A DNA stretch of 64,000 nt, taken from the NCBI GenBank assembly GCA_035688305.1, contig DASSNC010000111.1:1-64000 (forward strand), given 5' to 3'. The position numbers and the translations under genes are program-made. The first letter of the stretch is position 1; each line of letters opens with the position of its first letter. The notes under the pieces were generated by a model, which was given only the letters and a program-made list of their open reading frames with translations, was not told where the DNA came from and did no database searches. Shown one piece after another: positions 32,225 to 42,251 of the stretch. Origin of the DNA: 66-474 sp035688305 (GTDB taxonomy: Bacteria; Pseudomonadota; Gammaproteobacteria; Xanthomonadales; Rhodanobacteraceae).

Positions 32225-35200
32225 TCAGCTTTGCGCCGCCAGCTTGCGGCGTGCCCGCTCGGCCTTGCGAGCCGCCTTGCGCTCGCGGCGCCGGTTCGCG
32301 CGGTTGCCGAAGACAAGGTAGATCGCAGGCGTCGAAAGCAGGGTCAGGCTTTGCGAGAAGATCAGGCCGCCGAACATCGCGATGCCGAGTGGGCGGCGCA
32401 GGTCGGCTCCGGTACCGAAACCGATCAGCAGCGGCACCGAGGCCAGGATCGCGACCATCGTGGTCATCATGATCGGGCGGAACCGCACCAGGCAGGCCTC
32501 GCGCACCGCGTCCAGCGGTGTCTTGCCCTCGCGTTGCGCGACCAGCGCGAAGTCGATCATCATGATCGCGTTCTTTTTCACCAGCCCGATCAGCAGGATC
32601 AGCGCCATGATCGCGACGATCGACAACGGCGTGCCGGTGACCTTGAGCGCCAGCAGCGCGCCAACACCCGCGGCCGGCAAGGTCGAAAGAATCGTGACCG
32701 GGTGGATCAGGTTTTCGTACAACATGCCGAGCACCAGATACACCGCGAGGATCGCGCCCAGCAGCAACAGCGGCATCATCGCCATCTGTTGCTCGAAGCG
32801 CCGGAAGAAATCGCCCAGGCCGAGCTTGATGTCGCCGGGCATGCGCATTTCGGAGATCGTCCTGTTGATCTGCGCGGTGGCCTCGCCCATGCTCACGCCC
32901 GGCGCGAGGTTGAACGACAGCGACATGCTGGTCATCTGGTTGATGTGCTCGATCTCGCTGGGCGCGATGGTGGCCTCCTGATGCGCGATCGCGCTGATCG
33001 GGATCATCTGCCCGCTGGATGAGCGCACATGGATGGTGTTGAGTGCTGCTGGTGAAGCAGTCTGCGATGGCAGCGCCGTCATCACCACTTGATACTGGTT
33101 GCTGTCGGAATAGATCGTCGAGATCGGGCGTTGCCCGAAAGCGTTGTACAGCGCGTCGTCGACCGTGGCCATCGACACGCCCAGCCGCGAGGCCTTGGCG
33201 CGGTCGACCACCATGTTCTGCATCAGCGAACCGTCGTCGAGGTCGGTGCCAACGTTGCGGAAGATCGGGTTCTTCTTCAGTTCCGCCTGCAACTTCGGCA
33301 GCCACTCCTCAAGTTCGACGGCGCTGTTGCTCTGCAGGTTCACGCTGTATTGGCCACCCTGGCTGCTGCCACCGCCGCCGCCGCCCAGGTCCTGCAGGGC
33401 GCGGAAGCGCACGTCGAGGTCGGGGTAGCGGTCGACCTTGGCCGACAGCCGCGCCACCACGTCCTGGGTGGACTTCTCGCGGCCGTGACCCAGCGGTTTC
33501 AGCTGCACGCTGAACCAGCCGCTGGCACCGCGGCGGCTGGTGCCGATCGACGCGCCCACGTATTCAACCGCCGGATCGGCGCGCAACATCTTCACCAGCG
33601 CGCTGGTGCGGCTTTCAAGATCCGTGAACGACATCGTCACGCCACCGCTGGCGCGGCCCCAGATCAGGCCTGTGTCCTGCGGCGGGAAGGCCGTGCCGGG
33701 CAGGGCGGTGAAGAGGTAGATCGTCAAGGCCAGCAGTGCCAGCGGCGACCACGCCATCAACTTCGGATGCCGGTACAGCGACCAGTCGAGCGTGCGGGTA
33801 TAGACCTTCAGCATGCCGGCATGGAAGCCGTCCAGCATGCGTGACAACTTCGATGGGGTGGCCTTGGCCTCCGCCTCGTGGTGACGCAGGAAGCGGCCAC
33901 ACAGCGCCGGCGTCAGCGTCAGCGAGACCAACATCGACACGAAGATCGCGGCGATCACCGTCACCGTGAATTCGCGGAACCACATGCCGATGAACGAGGG
34001 CGCGAACAGGATCGGCATGAACACGGCGATCAGCGAGGCCGTGATCGCGATGATGGTGAAGCCGATTTCCCTGGCGCCGAGGAGTGCCGCTTCGAGGCGC
34101 GACTTGTTCTCGTCGAGGTGGCGCATGATGTTCTCGATCACCACGATCGCGTCGTCGACCACGAAGGTCAGTGCGATCACCAGCGCCAGCAACGACAAAT
34201 TGTCGAGCGTGTAATCGAGCGCGTACATCACGATGAAGGCGCCGCACAACGACAAGGGCACGGCCGCGGCTGCAATCAGCGTGGGCGCGAGCCGGCGCAG
34301 GAACACCGCCATGGTCAGCACCACCATCGCGAGGCTGATCAACAAGGTGAGCTGGACGTCGTTGACCGAGTTGCGGATGGTGGACGTTTCATCGAAGTAC
34401 GAGGTCAATTTCGTGCCGGGTGGCAGCAGGTTCTGCAGCCCCGGCAATTCCCGCTTGACGCTGTCCACCGTTGCGATCACGTTGGCGTCGGAGCGCTTGT
34501 AGATCTGCAGCTGGATCGAGCGCTTGCCGTTGAAGTAGGCGGCCTGGAACTGGTCTTCGGCGCCCTGATAGACGTTGGCGACATCCCGCAGGTACACCGG
34601 CGTGCCGTTGTGCGTGGCGACCACGAGGTTGGCGAAATCGGCGGCGGTGCGCAGCTTGTCGGTCGCGACGATGGTGGTGGTGATGTCGCCGTCGGTCAGG
34701 AAGCCCTGTGGCGAGGTCACGTTGGCGGCCGTGACCGCATTGCGGATCTGGTTGCTCGACAGCCCCAGCGATGCGAGCTTGTGCAGGTCGACGTCCACCC
34801 GCACTGCCGGTTGCGCGCTGCCCGAAACGTCGACCGAGGCCACGCCGGGAAGCTGGCTGAGGCGCGGCTGCAACAGGGTGTTGGCGGCGTCGAACAGCTC
34901 CGACATCGGCTGGGTGTCGGAGGTAAGCGCCAAGGTCAAGACTGGATCGTCGTTGGGATTGGCCTTGTGCCACTGCGGCATCGACAACCCGGTGGGCAGG
35001 TCAGGCACCGCTGCGTTGATCGCGGCATCGACTTCCTGCGCGGCCGTGTTGATGTCGACATCGGAATCGAACAACAGCAACACGAAGGCGCTGCCGTTGG
35101 AGCTGCGTGAACGCATCATGTCGATGCCGGGGATCTGGCCGAGGTGGCGCTCCAGCGGTGCGGTCACCGTGCTCGAAATGGTGGTGGCGTTGGCGCCGGG

Positions 35201-35353
35201 TTCGCTCGCCGAAACCCAGATCGCCGGGAACGACACCTGCGGCAACGCGCTGATCCCGAGCAGCGTGTAGCACAGCGCACCGATTGCCAGCACGCCCGCT
35301 GCGAGCAGCGAGGTGCCGATGGGGCGTCGAATGAATGGGCCGGAGATGTTCAT
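32225..35353 (-). CDS. RND efflux permease, MdtC/MuxC-like
   Basis: This is an inner-membrane RND multidrug transporter subunit. The 1042-residue protein has the N-terminal ISGPFIRRPIGTSLLA, the membrane segment TFVVDDAIVVIENI with the proton-relay aspartate pair, and RFRPIMMTTMVAILASVPL near the end of the second membrane bundle. It is the third gene of an MFP-RND-RND set (mdtA-mdtB-mdtC order), so heteromultimeric MdtBC-type assembly with the neighbouring permease is likely. The 175-base gap to the upstream permease has no gene. No outer-membrane channel gene is present. Confidence 0.92.
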   Translation of the reverse strand: MNISGPFIRRPIGTSLLAAGVLAIGALCYTLLGISALPQVSFPAIWVSASEPGANATTISSTVTAPLERHLGQIPGIDMMRSRSSNGSAFVLLLFDSDVDINTAAQEVDAAINAAVPDLPTGLSMPQWHKANPNDDPVLTLALTSDTQPMSELFDAANTLLQPRLSQLPGVASVDVSGSAQPAVRVDVDLHKLASLGLSSNQIRNAVTAANVTSPQGFLTDGDITTTIVATDKLRTAADFANLVVATHNGTPVYLRDVANVYQGAEDQFQAAYFNGKRSIQLQIYKRSDANVIATVDSVKRELPGLQNLLPPGTKLTSYFDETSTIRNSVNDVQLTLLISLAMVVLTMAVFLRRLAPTLIAAAAVPLSLCGAFIVMYALDYTLDNLSLLALVIALTFVVDDAIVVIENIMRHLDENKSRLEAALLGAREIGFTIIAITASLIAVFMPILFAPSFIGMWFREFTVTVIAAIFVSMLVSLTLTPALCGRFLRHHEAEAKATPSKLSRMLDGFHAGMLKVYTRTLDWSLYRHPKLMAWSPLALLALTIYLFTALPGTAFPPQDTGLIWGRASGGVTMSFTDLESRTSALVKMLRADPAVEYVGASIGTSRRGASGWFSVQLKPLGHGREKSTQDVVARLSAKVDRYPDLDVRFRALQDLGGGGGGSSQGGQYSVNLQSNSAVELEEWLPKLQAELKKNPIFRNVGTDLDDGSLMQNMVVDRAKASRLGVSMATVDDALYNAFGQRPISTIYSDSNQYQVVMTALPSQTASPAALNTIHVRSSSGQMIPISAIAHQEATIAPSEIEHINQMTSMSLSFNLAPGVSMGEATAQINRTISEMRMPGDIKLGLGDFFRRFEQQMAMMPLLLLGAILAVYLVLGMLYENLIHPVTILSTLPAAGVGALLALKVTGTPLSIVAIMALILLIGLVKKNAIMMIDFALVAQREGKTPLDAVREACLVRFRPIMMTTMVAILASVPLLIGFGTGADLRRPLGIAMFGGLIFSQSLTLLSTPAIYLVFGNRANRRRERKAARKAERARRKLAAQS

Positions 35354-35528
35354 GGCGCCACGGCGGGGGATTGGAGACGGGTAATGGGGGTGCGTGCAGC
35401 GGACATCTCCGCCAGAGCGGAATACCTGGCCGCGGCGTTCGGCAATCCCTGCCGCCCGCGTTGCACGGACGGTTCGTTCGGAGCGCCCCCACTACCCGCC
35501 TTCCGTCCCCGCGCATGTGCCGTGGCCA

Positions 35529-38500
35529 TCAGGAACCCTCGGCGGGCGCATGCGCCAGTTCGGCATGACGTTGTCCGAAACGCTCCCGCAGCCACTCGCT
35601 GAAGCGCTCCATGTACAGGTAGATCACCGGCGTGGTGTACAGCGTCACCAGTTGCGAGAGCAGCAGGCCGCCGACGATCGAGATGCCCAGCGGTTGCCGG
35701 AGCTCCGCGCCGATGCCGTTGCCGAGTGCCAGCGGCAGCGCGCCGAACAGCGCCGCGAAAGTGGTCATCATGATTGGCCGGAAACGCAGCAGGCAGGCGC
35801 GCCGGATCGCGTCGTGCGGGTTCATGCCGCCGCGTTGCGCGGTGATCGCAAAGTCGATCATCAGGATCGCGTTCTTCTTCACGATGCCGATCAACAGCAC
35901 GATGCCGACGATTCCGTCCACCGACAGCGGCAACCCGAAGATGATCAACGCCAGCAACGCGCCGACGCCGGCCGGCGGCAGGGTCGAAAGGATCGTCAGC
36001 GGGTGGATGTAGCTTTCATACAGCACGCCCAGCACGATGTAGATCACGATGATCGCGGCCAGCAGCAACAGCACTTCGTTGCCGAGCGAAGAGGAGAATT
36101 CCGCTGCCTTGCCGATGAAGCCGGCACGGATTTGTGCGGGCAGGTTCTGCGATGCTGCGACGCCGTTGATCGCATCGACCGCCTGCGACAGCGAATAGCC
36201 GGGCGCGACGTTGAACGAGATGATCACCGCCGGCAGCTGGTTCTGGTGGGCGATTACCAGGGGTGCGTCGGTGACGGTCGCCGACGCCAGCGCCGACAAT
36301 GGCACGGTGCCGCCGCCGCCCAACTGGATGCCGGTGTTCGACTGCCCGATGCCGGTCGAAGTCGACGAATTGGACGACTTCAACATGCCGAGGCTGGTGG
36401 CGTTGCTGCCGGTCAGCGCGCCACTGGCGCCGTTCGAGCGCACCCGCAGCATGTTCATGAGGTCGGAACGGTTGCGGAATTGCGGCGCGACCTCCAGCAC
36501 CACCCGGTACTGGTTCTGCTGGGTGAAGATGGTCGAAATCTGGCGCTGGCCGTAGGCGTCGTACAGGGTGTCATCGATGGTCTGCACCGGCACGCCGAGG
36601 CGGCTCGCGGCGGTACGGTCGATGTTAAGCTGCAGCGCGCGTCCGTTTGCCGCGAGGTTGTCGGAGACGTCCGTGACCTCGGGCAATTGCCGGATCGCGG
36701 CCAGCATCTTGCGGGCGTACGGTGCAAGGTCGGTCGCGCTCACTTCCGACAATGCGTATTGGTACTCCGTCGGTGCGACCGTCGAGTCGAGCGTGATGTC
36801 CTGCACCGGCTTCAGGAACAGTTCCACGCCCGGAATGCCTGCGACATCGTGCTGCAGGCTGGCCACGACGTCGCGCAGGCTGCCGCGCTGGCCGCGCGGC
36901 TTCAGCACGATGCTGACCTGGCCCTGGTTGAGCGTGGGATTGATCGTGCCTGCGCCGATGAATGCCGCGACGCCGGCCACCGCCGGATCGCGCCGCAAGG
37001 CCGCGGTGACGGCCTGGGTGTGCTTTTCCATCGCCGGAAACGCGATGTCGTTGTCGGCTTGCACCACGCCCGTGATGAGGCCGGTGTCCTGCTCGGGCAA
37101 CAGGTCTTTCGGGATCGCCACGTACAAGACGATCGTCACCGCCACCGAGGCCAGCGCAATCAGGATGGTGGTGCGTTGGTGTGCCAGTACCCAGTCAAGC
37201 GTGACTTCGTACCAATACAGCATCTTGGCGTAGAAGCCCCGCCGGTTCTGCAACGCGGCTTCGTCACCCTGCGGCAGTGAGCCGGGCTTCAAGAGGTAAG
37301 CACACATCATCGGCGTGAGTGTCAGCGACACGACCATCGAGATTGCAACCGCAATGGTGAGCACCCACGCGAATTCGTGGAACAGGCGGCCGGTGACGCC
37401 GGGCATCAGCAACAGCGGCAGGAATACCGCGATCAGGGAAACCGTCAACGACAGCACGGTGAAGGCGATTTCGCGCGAACCGATCTCGGCTGCCTCGCGG
37501 CCGCCCTTGCCCTTTTCGATGTAGCGCACGATGTTCTCGATCATCACGATCGCATCGTCCACCACGAAGCCGGTGGCCACAGTCAGTGCCATCAACGACA
37601 GGTTGTCCAGCGAGAACCCTGCGAACGCCATCACCGCGAAGGTGCCGACCAGCGACAGGGGCACCGCGACGGCGGGGATCAAGGTCGCCCACAACCGCCG
37701 CAGGAACGCGAAGATCACCGCCACCACCAGCGCGATCGCCAGCAGCAGGGTCATCTCCACGTCGTGCACCGAGGCGCGGATCGTCACCGTGCGGTCGGCG
37801 AACACCGACAGATGCACGCCCGCGGGCAGCGTCGCGCGCAACTCGGGCAGGGTCTGCTCGATCTGGTCGACGGTCTTGATGATGTTGGCGCCGGGCTGGC
37901 GGCGGATGTCCATCAGTACCGCGGGTTTCCCGTTCGCCCAGGCGGCCAGCTGGTCGTTCTCGACGCCCTCGATCACGTCGGCGACGTCCGACAGTCGCAC
38001 CGACGCGCCATTCTTGTAGGCAATGATGGTGTTGGCGTAATCGGTCGCGCTTTGCAACTGGTCGTTGGTGCCGATCACGTAGGTCTGCACCGCGCCGTTC
38101 AACGAGCCCTTGGCGGCGTTGACGTTGGCCTGCGTCAGCGAGCTGCGGATATCCTCCATGGTCAGGCCGAGGTTGCCGAGCTTGCCCGGATCGACCTGCA
38201 CGCGCACCGCCGGACGCACGTTGCCGGCGATCGACACCAGCCCGACGCCCGGCACCTGCGCGAGGCGTTGGGAGAGGATCGAGTCGGCGAAATTGTTGAC
38301 GTCGCGCAACGGCAGGCTGTCGGAAGTGAGCGTGAGCGTCAGGATCGGCGCATCGGCTGGATTGACGCGCTTGTACACCGGCGGATAGGGCAGGCTGCCC
38401 GGCAGGCGTGCGGTGCGCAACGCCGACTGCACGTCCTGCGAGGCGACGTCGAGGTCGGTGTTCATCGCGAACTGCAGGGTGATGGTTGACAGCCCCGAGG

Positions 38501-38753
38501 CGCTGTTCGAGCTCATCATCGTGAGCCCGGAAATCTGGCCGAGCTGCTGTTCCAGCGGCGTCGTCACCAGGGTCGCGACGGTGGTCGCGCTGGCACCCGG
38601 GTATTGCGTGCTGACCACCAGGCTGGGCGCCTCGATTTCCGGCAGGGCGGAAACCGGCAGCGCCTTGTAGCCGATGATGCCCAGCAGCAACACCGCCAGC
38701 ATCAACAACGAGGTGGCGATCGGTCGGCGGATGAAGAGGCTGGAGAAGCTCAT
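35529..38753 (-). CDS. RND efflux permease, MdtB/MuxB-like
   Basis: This is the second RND transporter subunit. The 1074-residue protein shows FSSLFIRRPIATSLLML at the N-terminus, GFVVDDAIVMIENI with the aspartate pair, and RFRPIMMTTFAALFGALPL. A serine/threonine/glycine-rich stretch near residues 780-820 (SGALTGSNATSLGML, SNSSTSTGIGQSN) is longer than I expect for MdtB. The gene starts 35 bases after the MFP gene ends. The MFP-RND-RND layout is that of mdtABC or muxABC, which in E. coli and Pseudomonas exports drugs such as novobiocin; the substrate here is an inference only. Confidence 0.92.
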   Translation of the reverse strand: MSFSSLFIRRPIATSLLMLAVLLLGIIGYKALPVSALPEIEAPSLVVSTQYPGASATTVATLVTTPLEQQLGQISGLTMMSSNSASGLSTITLQFAMNTDLDVASQDVQSALRTARLPGSLPYPPVYKRVNPADAPILTLTLTSDSLPLRDVNNFADSILSQRLAQVPGVGLVSIAGNVRPAVRVQVDPGKLGNLGLTMEDIRSSLTQANVNAAKGSLNGAVQTYVIGTNDQLQSATDYANTIIAYKNGASVRLSDVADVIEGVENDQLAAWANGKPAVLMDIRRQPGANIIKTVDQIEQTLPELRATLPAGVHLSVFADRTVTIRASVHDVEMTLLLAIALVVAVIFAFLRRLWATLIPAVAVPLSLVGTFAVMAFAGFSLDNLSLMALTVATGFVVDDAIVMIENIVRYIEKGKGGREAAEIGSREIAFTVLSLTVSLIAVFLPLLLMPGVTGRLFHEFAWVLTIAVAISMVVSLTLTPMMCAYLLKPGSLPQGDEAALQNRRGFYAKMLYWYEVTLDWVLAHQRTTILIALASVAVTIVLYVAIPKDLLPEQDTGLITGVVQADNDIAFPAMEKHTQAVTAALRRDPAVAGVAAFIGAGTINPTLNQGQVSIVLKPRGQRGSLRDVVASLQHDVAGIPGVELFLKPVQDITLDSTVAPTEYQYALSEVSATDLAPYARKMLAAIRQLPEVTDVSDNLAANGRALQLNIDRTAASRLGVPVQTIDDTLYDAYGQRQISTIFTQQNQYRVVLEVAPQFRNRSDLMNMLRVRSNGASGALTGSNATSLGMLKSSNSSTSTGIGQSNTGIQLGGGGTVPLSALASATVTDAPLVIAHQNQLPAVIISFNVAPGYSLSQAVDAINGVAASQNLPAQIRAGFIGKAAEFSSSLGNEVLLLLAAIIVIYIVLGVLYESYIHPLTILSTLPPAGVGALLALIIFGLPLSVDGIVGIVLLIGIVKKNAILMIDFAITAQRGGMNPHDAIRRACLLRFRPIMMTTFAALFGALPLALGNGIGAELRQPLGISIVGGLLLSQLVTLYTTPVIYLYMERFSEWLRERFGQRHAELAHAPAEGS

Positions 38754-38787
38754 GCTCGCGGGACTCGGGACCCGTCGATCGTGTTCA

Positions 38788-40092
38788 TCACCGCCTCCGC
38801 CCGCGCCCGCCGTCCTTGGCCGCAGCCTTGATTTCGGCAGTGGTGGGTGGCGCCGGAATTTCGCCGGGCTTCATCGGCGTGACCTTGCTGCCTTCCTTCA
38901 GCCGGAACTGGCCGGCGGTGACCACCAGGTCGCCGGCTTTCAAGCCCTTGCTGATGATCAGCCCGGTGTCGCCGGATTCGCCGCTGGTCGTGACGGGCTG
39001 CATCGTCACGTACTTCGCGGGCTTGTCATTGGCGGGCGCGCTCCCCGCCGCGTGCGCACCACGGGCGCCGCGACGTGGCTTCTTCGCGCCGTCAGCAGCC
39101 GAGCTGGCTCCCGCGGGCGGCGTGTCCGTCACCAGCCACACGTACTCGCCGTTCGGGCCGCGCTGCACCGCCGCGGTCGGCACCACCAGCGCATTGTCAT
39201 CCACGCTGACCTGCAGCCGTATGTTGGCGTATTGGCCCGGATACAGCTGGTTCTTCGCGTTCGGAAATTCCGCCTTCAACTTGAACGAGCCGGTATCGGG
39301 GTCGATCTGGTTGTCGATGACCTTCAGCACGCCATCGGCCTCGACGGTATTGCCGTCGGGGTCCAGTACCGCCACCGTCAGCGGCGCCTTGGCCTGCGCG
39401 GCGCGCACTTCATCGAGGTACTTGCCAGCCAGCGAGAAGATCACGTCGATCGGGTGCATCTGGGTGACCGTGACGATGGTGGTGCCGGTGTTGATCACGT
39501 TGCCGGGGGTCACCTGCCGGATACCTGCGACGCCCTCGATCGGCGAGGTGACCTTGGTGAAACCGAGTTGTACCCGGGTGTTCTGGATGGACGCGTCGTC
39601 GGCGGCGACCGCAGCCCGCCATTGTGCGAGCGTGTTCTTCTGGGTGATGCGGTCGATCTGGGCGACGTACTCGCGGTATTTCGGATCCTCGGAACGCTGC
39701 AGGTTGGCTTTGGCCGTGGCGAGCTGGGTCTGGTCCTGGGCCCGCTTGGCGAGCGCCTGGTTCAATTGTGCCTGCAGGGTGCGGGGATCGATCTCGGCCA
39801 ACACCTGTCCCTGCTTGACCGGGCCACCTTCCACGAAATCCAGTTTCATCAGCTCGCCGCCGACCTGCGGCTGCACGTTGACCGAGTTGATCGGTTGCAC
39901 CGTGCCCTGGTTGCCGAGGTACATCGGCACGTTCTGTGCCGCCACCGGCACCACGGTGACCGGTACCGGTGCGTTGGCGCCGAAGTCACCAAAGCCGCGA
40001 TGCCCCGCGCCGCTGAAGACGCGCCACAGGATGATGACGAGGATCACGACGCCGACCAGCGTCCAAATCCATTTGCTTCGCGACATGCGCAT
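38788..40092 (-). CDS. RND periplasmic adaptor, MdtA-like
   Basis: The membrane-fusion protein links the RND permeases to an outer-membrane channel. The 434-residue protein has an N-terminal membrane anchor (about residues 8-24), a lipoyl-type half-motif (QPQVGGELMKLDF ... EGGPVKQGQVLAEIDP), an alpha-helical hairpin (about 105-165) and beta-barrel domains. A low-complexity basic insert (KKPRRGARGAH) lies near residues 340-350, and the C-terminus ends in GGRGRRR. It heads the minus-strand operon MFP-RND-RND. About 190 bases separate it from the POT transporter end, and its promoter should lie there; I cannot identify it. Confidence 0.92.
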   Translation of the reverse strand: MRMSRSKWIWTLVGVVILVIILWRVFSGAGHRGFGDFGANAPVPVTVVPVAAQNVPMYLGNQGTVQPINSVNVQPQVGGELMKLDFVEGGPVKQGQVLAEIDPRTLQAQLNQALAKRAQDQTQLATAKANLQRSEDPKYREYVAQIDRITQKNTLAQWRAAVAADDASIQNTRVQLGFTKVTSPIEGVAGIRQVTPGNVINTGTTIVTVTQMHPIDVIFSLAGKYLDEVRAAQAKAPLTVAVLDPDGNTVEADGVLKVIDNQIDPDTGSFKLKAEFPNAKNQLYPGQYANIRLQVSVDDNALVVPTAAVQRGPNGEYVWLVTDTPPAGASSAADGAKKPRRGARGAHAAGSAPANDKPAKYVTMQPVTTSGESGDTGLIISKGLKAGDLVVTAGQFRLKEGSKVTPMKPGEIPAPPTTAEIKAAAKDGGRGRRR

Positions 40093-40285
40093 GCGGGTGT
40101 TGTCCGGAGGGGTAATGGGCCACGCTTGGACCGTCCGCGCGGCGAACGGTTCGCCGCAACGTGGCGGCGTGTGCCTAAATTACCCGATCACCCGTGCGCG
40201 TGCCCCTGCCGAACGGCATGCCGCGGGGCATGACAACCGTCACGACCCTTGGCCAGTACCGGGAGCCGCCGCCAGGCGAAGCTCG

Positions 40286-41863
40286 TCAGGGTGCCGAGTG
40301 GCTTTCGCCTTGGGTGAAGCTCAGGATGCCCTTGCGATCGAGCCACCACAGCACCAGCGCGACCAGCAAGGCAAAGATCGTGCAACCGATGCCCGCAACG
40401 CCGAGCCAGTTGTACAGCCGGGTGTAGATCGGCATCATCTGGACCGGATCGGTGATGGTGGCCGGCACGCTGGCCAGGGTCGCGACCAGCCCGCCGAGGT
40501 ATTGCGCGACACCCGAAGCGACGAAGTACGCCCCCATCATGAACCCGCCCATGCGTGCCGGCACGTAGCGGGCCACGAACGCGAGGCCGAGGCCAGAGGT
40601 CAACAGTTCGCCGATCGAGCCGAATCCGTAGCCCCAAACCATGACCCACTGGCTGGTCTTGCCGGGTTCGGTGGTGAAATGCCCGGCCGCGCCGTAGATG
40701 AAGAATCCGATCGCCACCGCGGCAAAGCCGAGCGCAAATTTGCTGGCGATGGACAGATCCTTGCCGCGTTTGGCAGCGCGGGTATAGATGACGGCAAGGA
40801 TCGGACTGAGCGCGAAGATCCAGAGTGGATTCAGCGCCTGGAACTGCGCCGGCGACCAATCGAATATGTGCAGGCCAAACAGCCGGAAGGCGGGGTCGAC
40901 ATCGCGCAGCGCGAACAGGTTCAGCGACGTCGACATCTGCTGGTAGAAGATGAAGAAGAACACCGTTTCGATGACCAGGATCAGCGCGATGATGATGCCC
41001 GCGCGCTCGGTGCGGTGGCACGAGGCGATCAACCACGCGAAGATCGCCAGCACGCAAGCGCCGGCGACCAGCACGAAATATTGCGCGACCGTGCGATCCT
41101 TCAGGATGTAGGCCGAGATGAATACCACCGCTACGCCGCCGGCGATGACTGTCAGCAGCTTCCAGAACTTCATCGGATGGTGGTCCGGCCCGGAACCGAT
41201 GGCGCTCAAGGTGTGGCGCATCACCATGTAGTTGCCGAGGCCGACCAGCAGGCCCACGCAGCACACCGCGAACGCGATGTGCCAGCCGAGGCCGTCGCCA
41301 AACAGGTTGCGGGCGTTGTCGCCCAGCAGCCAGGTCAGCTGGCCGTTGAACGGCGCGTTGAAGTAATCCTTGATTTTCGGCGTCGCCAGCATCGAAAAGG
41401 TCGAGCCGATGTTCACCGCCATGTAGTAAATGGTGAAGGCGGCGTCGATCTTGGTGTCATCGCCTTCGTAGATCTTGCGCACGAGGTTGCCGGCGTTGGC
41501 CTTGAACAGGCCGTTGCCGACCACGATCACGCCCAGGGCAAAGAACAGGAAGTTCGAGCTGTGCGCCGGCACCACCATCAGTGCATAGCCGATCGCCAGC
41601 ACGACGGCGCCCAGCAGCATGGTGTGGCGGGTGCCAAAGAATTTGTCGCCCACCCAGCCGCCGATTGCCGGCGCGACGTAGATCAGTGCCGCCGCCGCCC
41701 CCCAGGTCAGGTTGGCCGGCGTATCCTGGAAGCCCAGCCGCTCAACCATGTAGTAAATGATCAGCGCCTGCATGCCGTAGTAGCCGAAGCGTTCCCACAT
41801 CTCGATCAGGAATACGGTCGAGAACGAGCGGGTCTTGGATACCGTGGGCATGCTTGCGTTCAT
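40286..41863 (-). CDS. POT/PTR2 family proton-dependent oligopeptide transporter
   Basis: This inner-membrane major-facilitator protein takes up di- and tripeptides with protons. The 525-residue protein has the ExxER motif in EMWERFGYYGMQALIIYYM, the PTR2 signature region GNGLFKANAGNLV, and about 14 hydrophobic segments. The later EPGKTSQWVMVWGYGFGSIGELLTSGLGL also fits the family. E. coli DtpA/DtpB are the nearest known examples, but I cannot assign which. The ATG at 41863 fits the normal N-terminus. It is transcribed from the same region as thyA, divergently. Confidence 0.92.
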   Translation of the reverse strand: MNASMPTVSKTRSFSTVFLIEMWERFGYYGMQALIIYYMVERLGFQDTPANLTWGAAAALIYVAPAIGGWVGDKFFGTRHTMLLGAVVLAIGYALMVVPAHSSNFLFFALGVIVVGNGLFKANAGNLVRKIYEGDDTKIDAAFTIYYMAVNIGSTFSMLATPKIKDYFNAPFNGQLTWLLGDNARNLFGDGLGWHIAFAVCCVGLLVGLGNYMVMRHTLSAIGSGPDHHPMKFWKLLTVIAGGVAVVFISAYILKDRTVAQYFVLVAGACVLAIFAWLIASCHRTERAGIIIALILVIETVFFFIFYQQMSTSLNLFALRDVDPAFRLFGLHIFDWSPAQFQALNPLWIFALSPILAVIYTRAAKRGKDLSIASKFALGFAAVAIGFFIYGAAGHFTTEPGKTSQWVMVWGYGFGSIGELLTSGLGLAFVARYVPARMGGFMMGAYFVASGVAQYLGGLVATLASVPATITDPVQMMPIYTRLYNWLGVAGIGCTIFALLVALVLWWLDRKGILSFTQGESHSAP

Positions 41864-42251
41864 GGGCGTACGGGGGTGTTTGTGGCCGAGGATCGGTCAA
41901 GACTACCCGAACACAGGCTGAATGTGGCGGGGGCGGGGAACGGGGAACAGGGGACACGGGCAGTTTGTAGGTTGGGCTGAGCGCTTCTTGCGAAGCCCAA
42001 CGCGTTCACGCGTGAAACCATTGGGCAGGCGATCGCGCGTACATGCGGGTAGCGAGCCTGATGGCTCCCCGTCACTGGCTGTCACGCTTTTCCGCGTCTG
42101 TAGGTTGGGCTGAGCGCTTTTTGCGAAGCCCAACGCGTTCACACGTGAAACCATTGGGCAGGCGATCGCGCGTACATGCGGGTAGCGAGCCTGATGGCTC
42201 CCCGTCACTGGCTGTTATGCTTTCCCGAGTTCCGAATCCCGAGTCCCGCCC
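41864..42251. repeat. 133-bp tandem duplication and heptamers upstream of thyA
   Basis: This 388-base gap holds CGGGGAA heptamers (41934-41947) and then two tandem copies of a 133-base unit beginning GTAGGTTGGGCTGAGCGC at 41967 and 42100. The units share the GTAGGTTGGG and AAGCCCAACGCG blocks of the array at 31.45-32.2 kb. Further heptamers (CGGGACT, CGGGATT, CGGAACT on the minus strand) occupy 42224-42248, just before the thyA start. The shared promoter region for the POT gene and thyA must lie among these; I could not locate it. Confidence 0.85.

Noticed and set aside
38816..41980. A 1054-codon plus-strand open frame across the adaptor and POT genes.
   Set aside because: It is antisense to two clear genes with diagnostic motifs and has no recognisable domain of its own.
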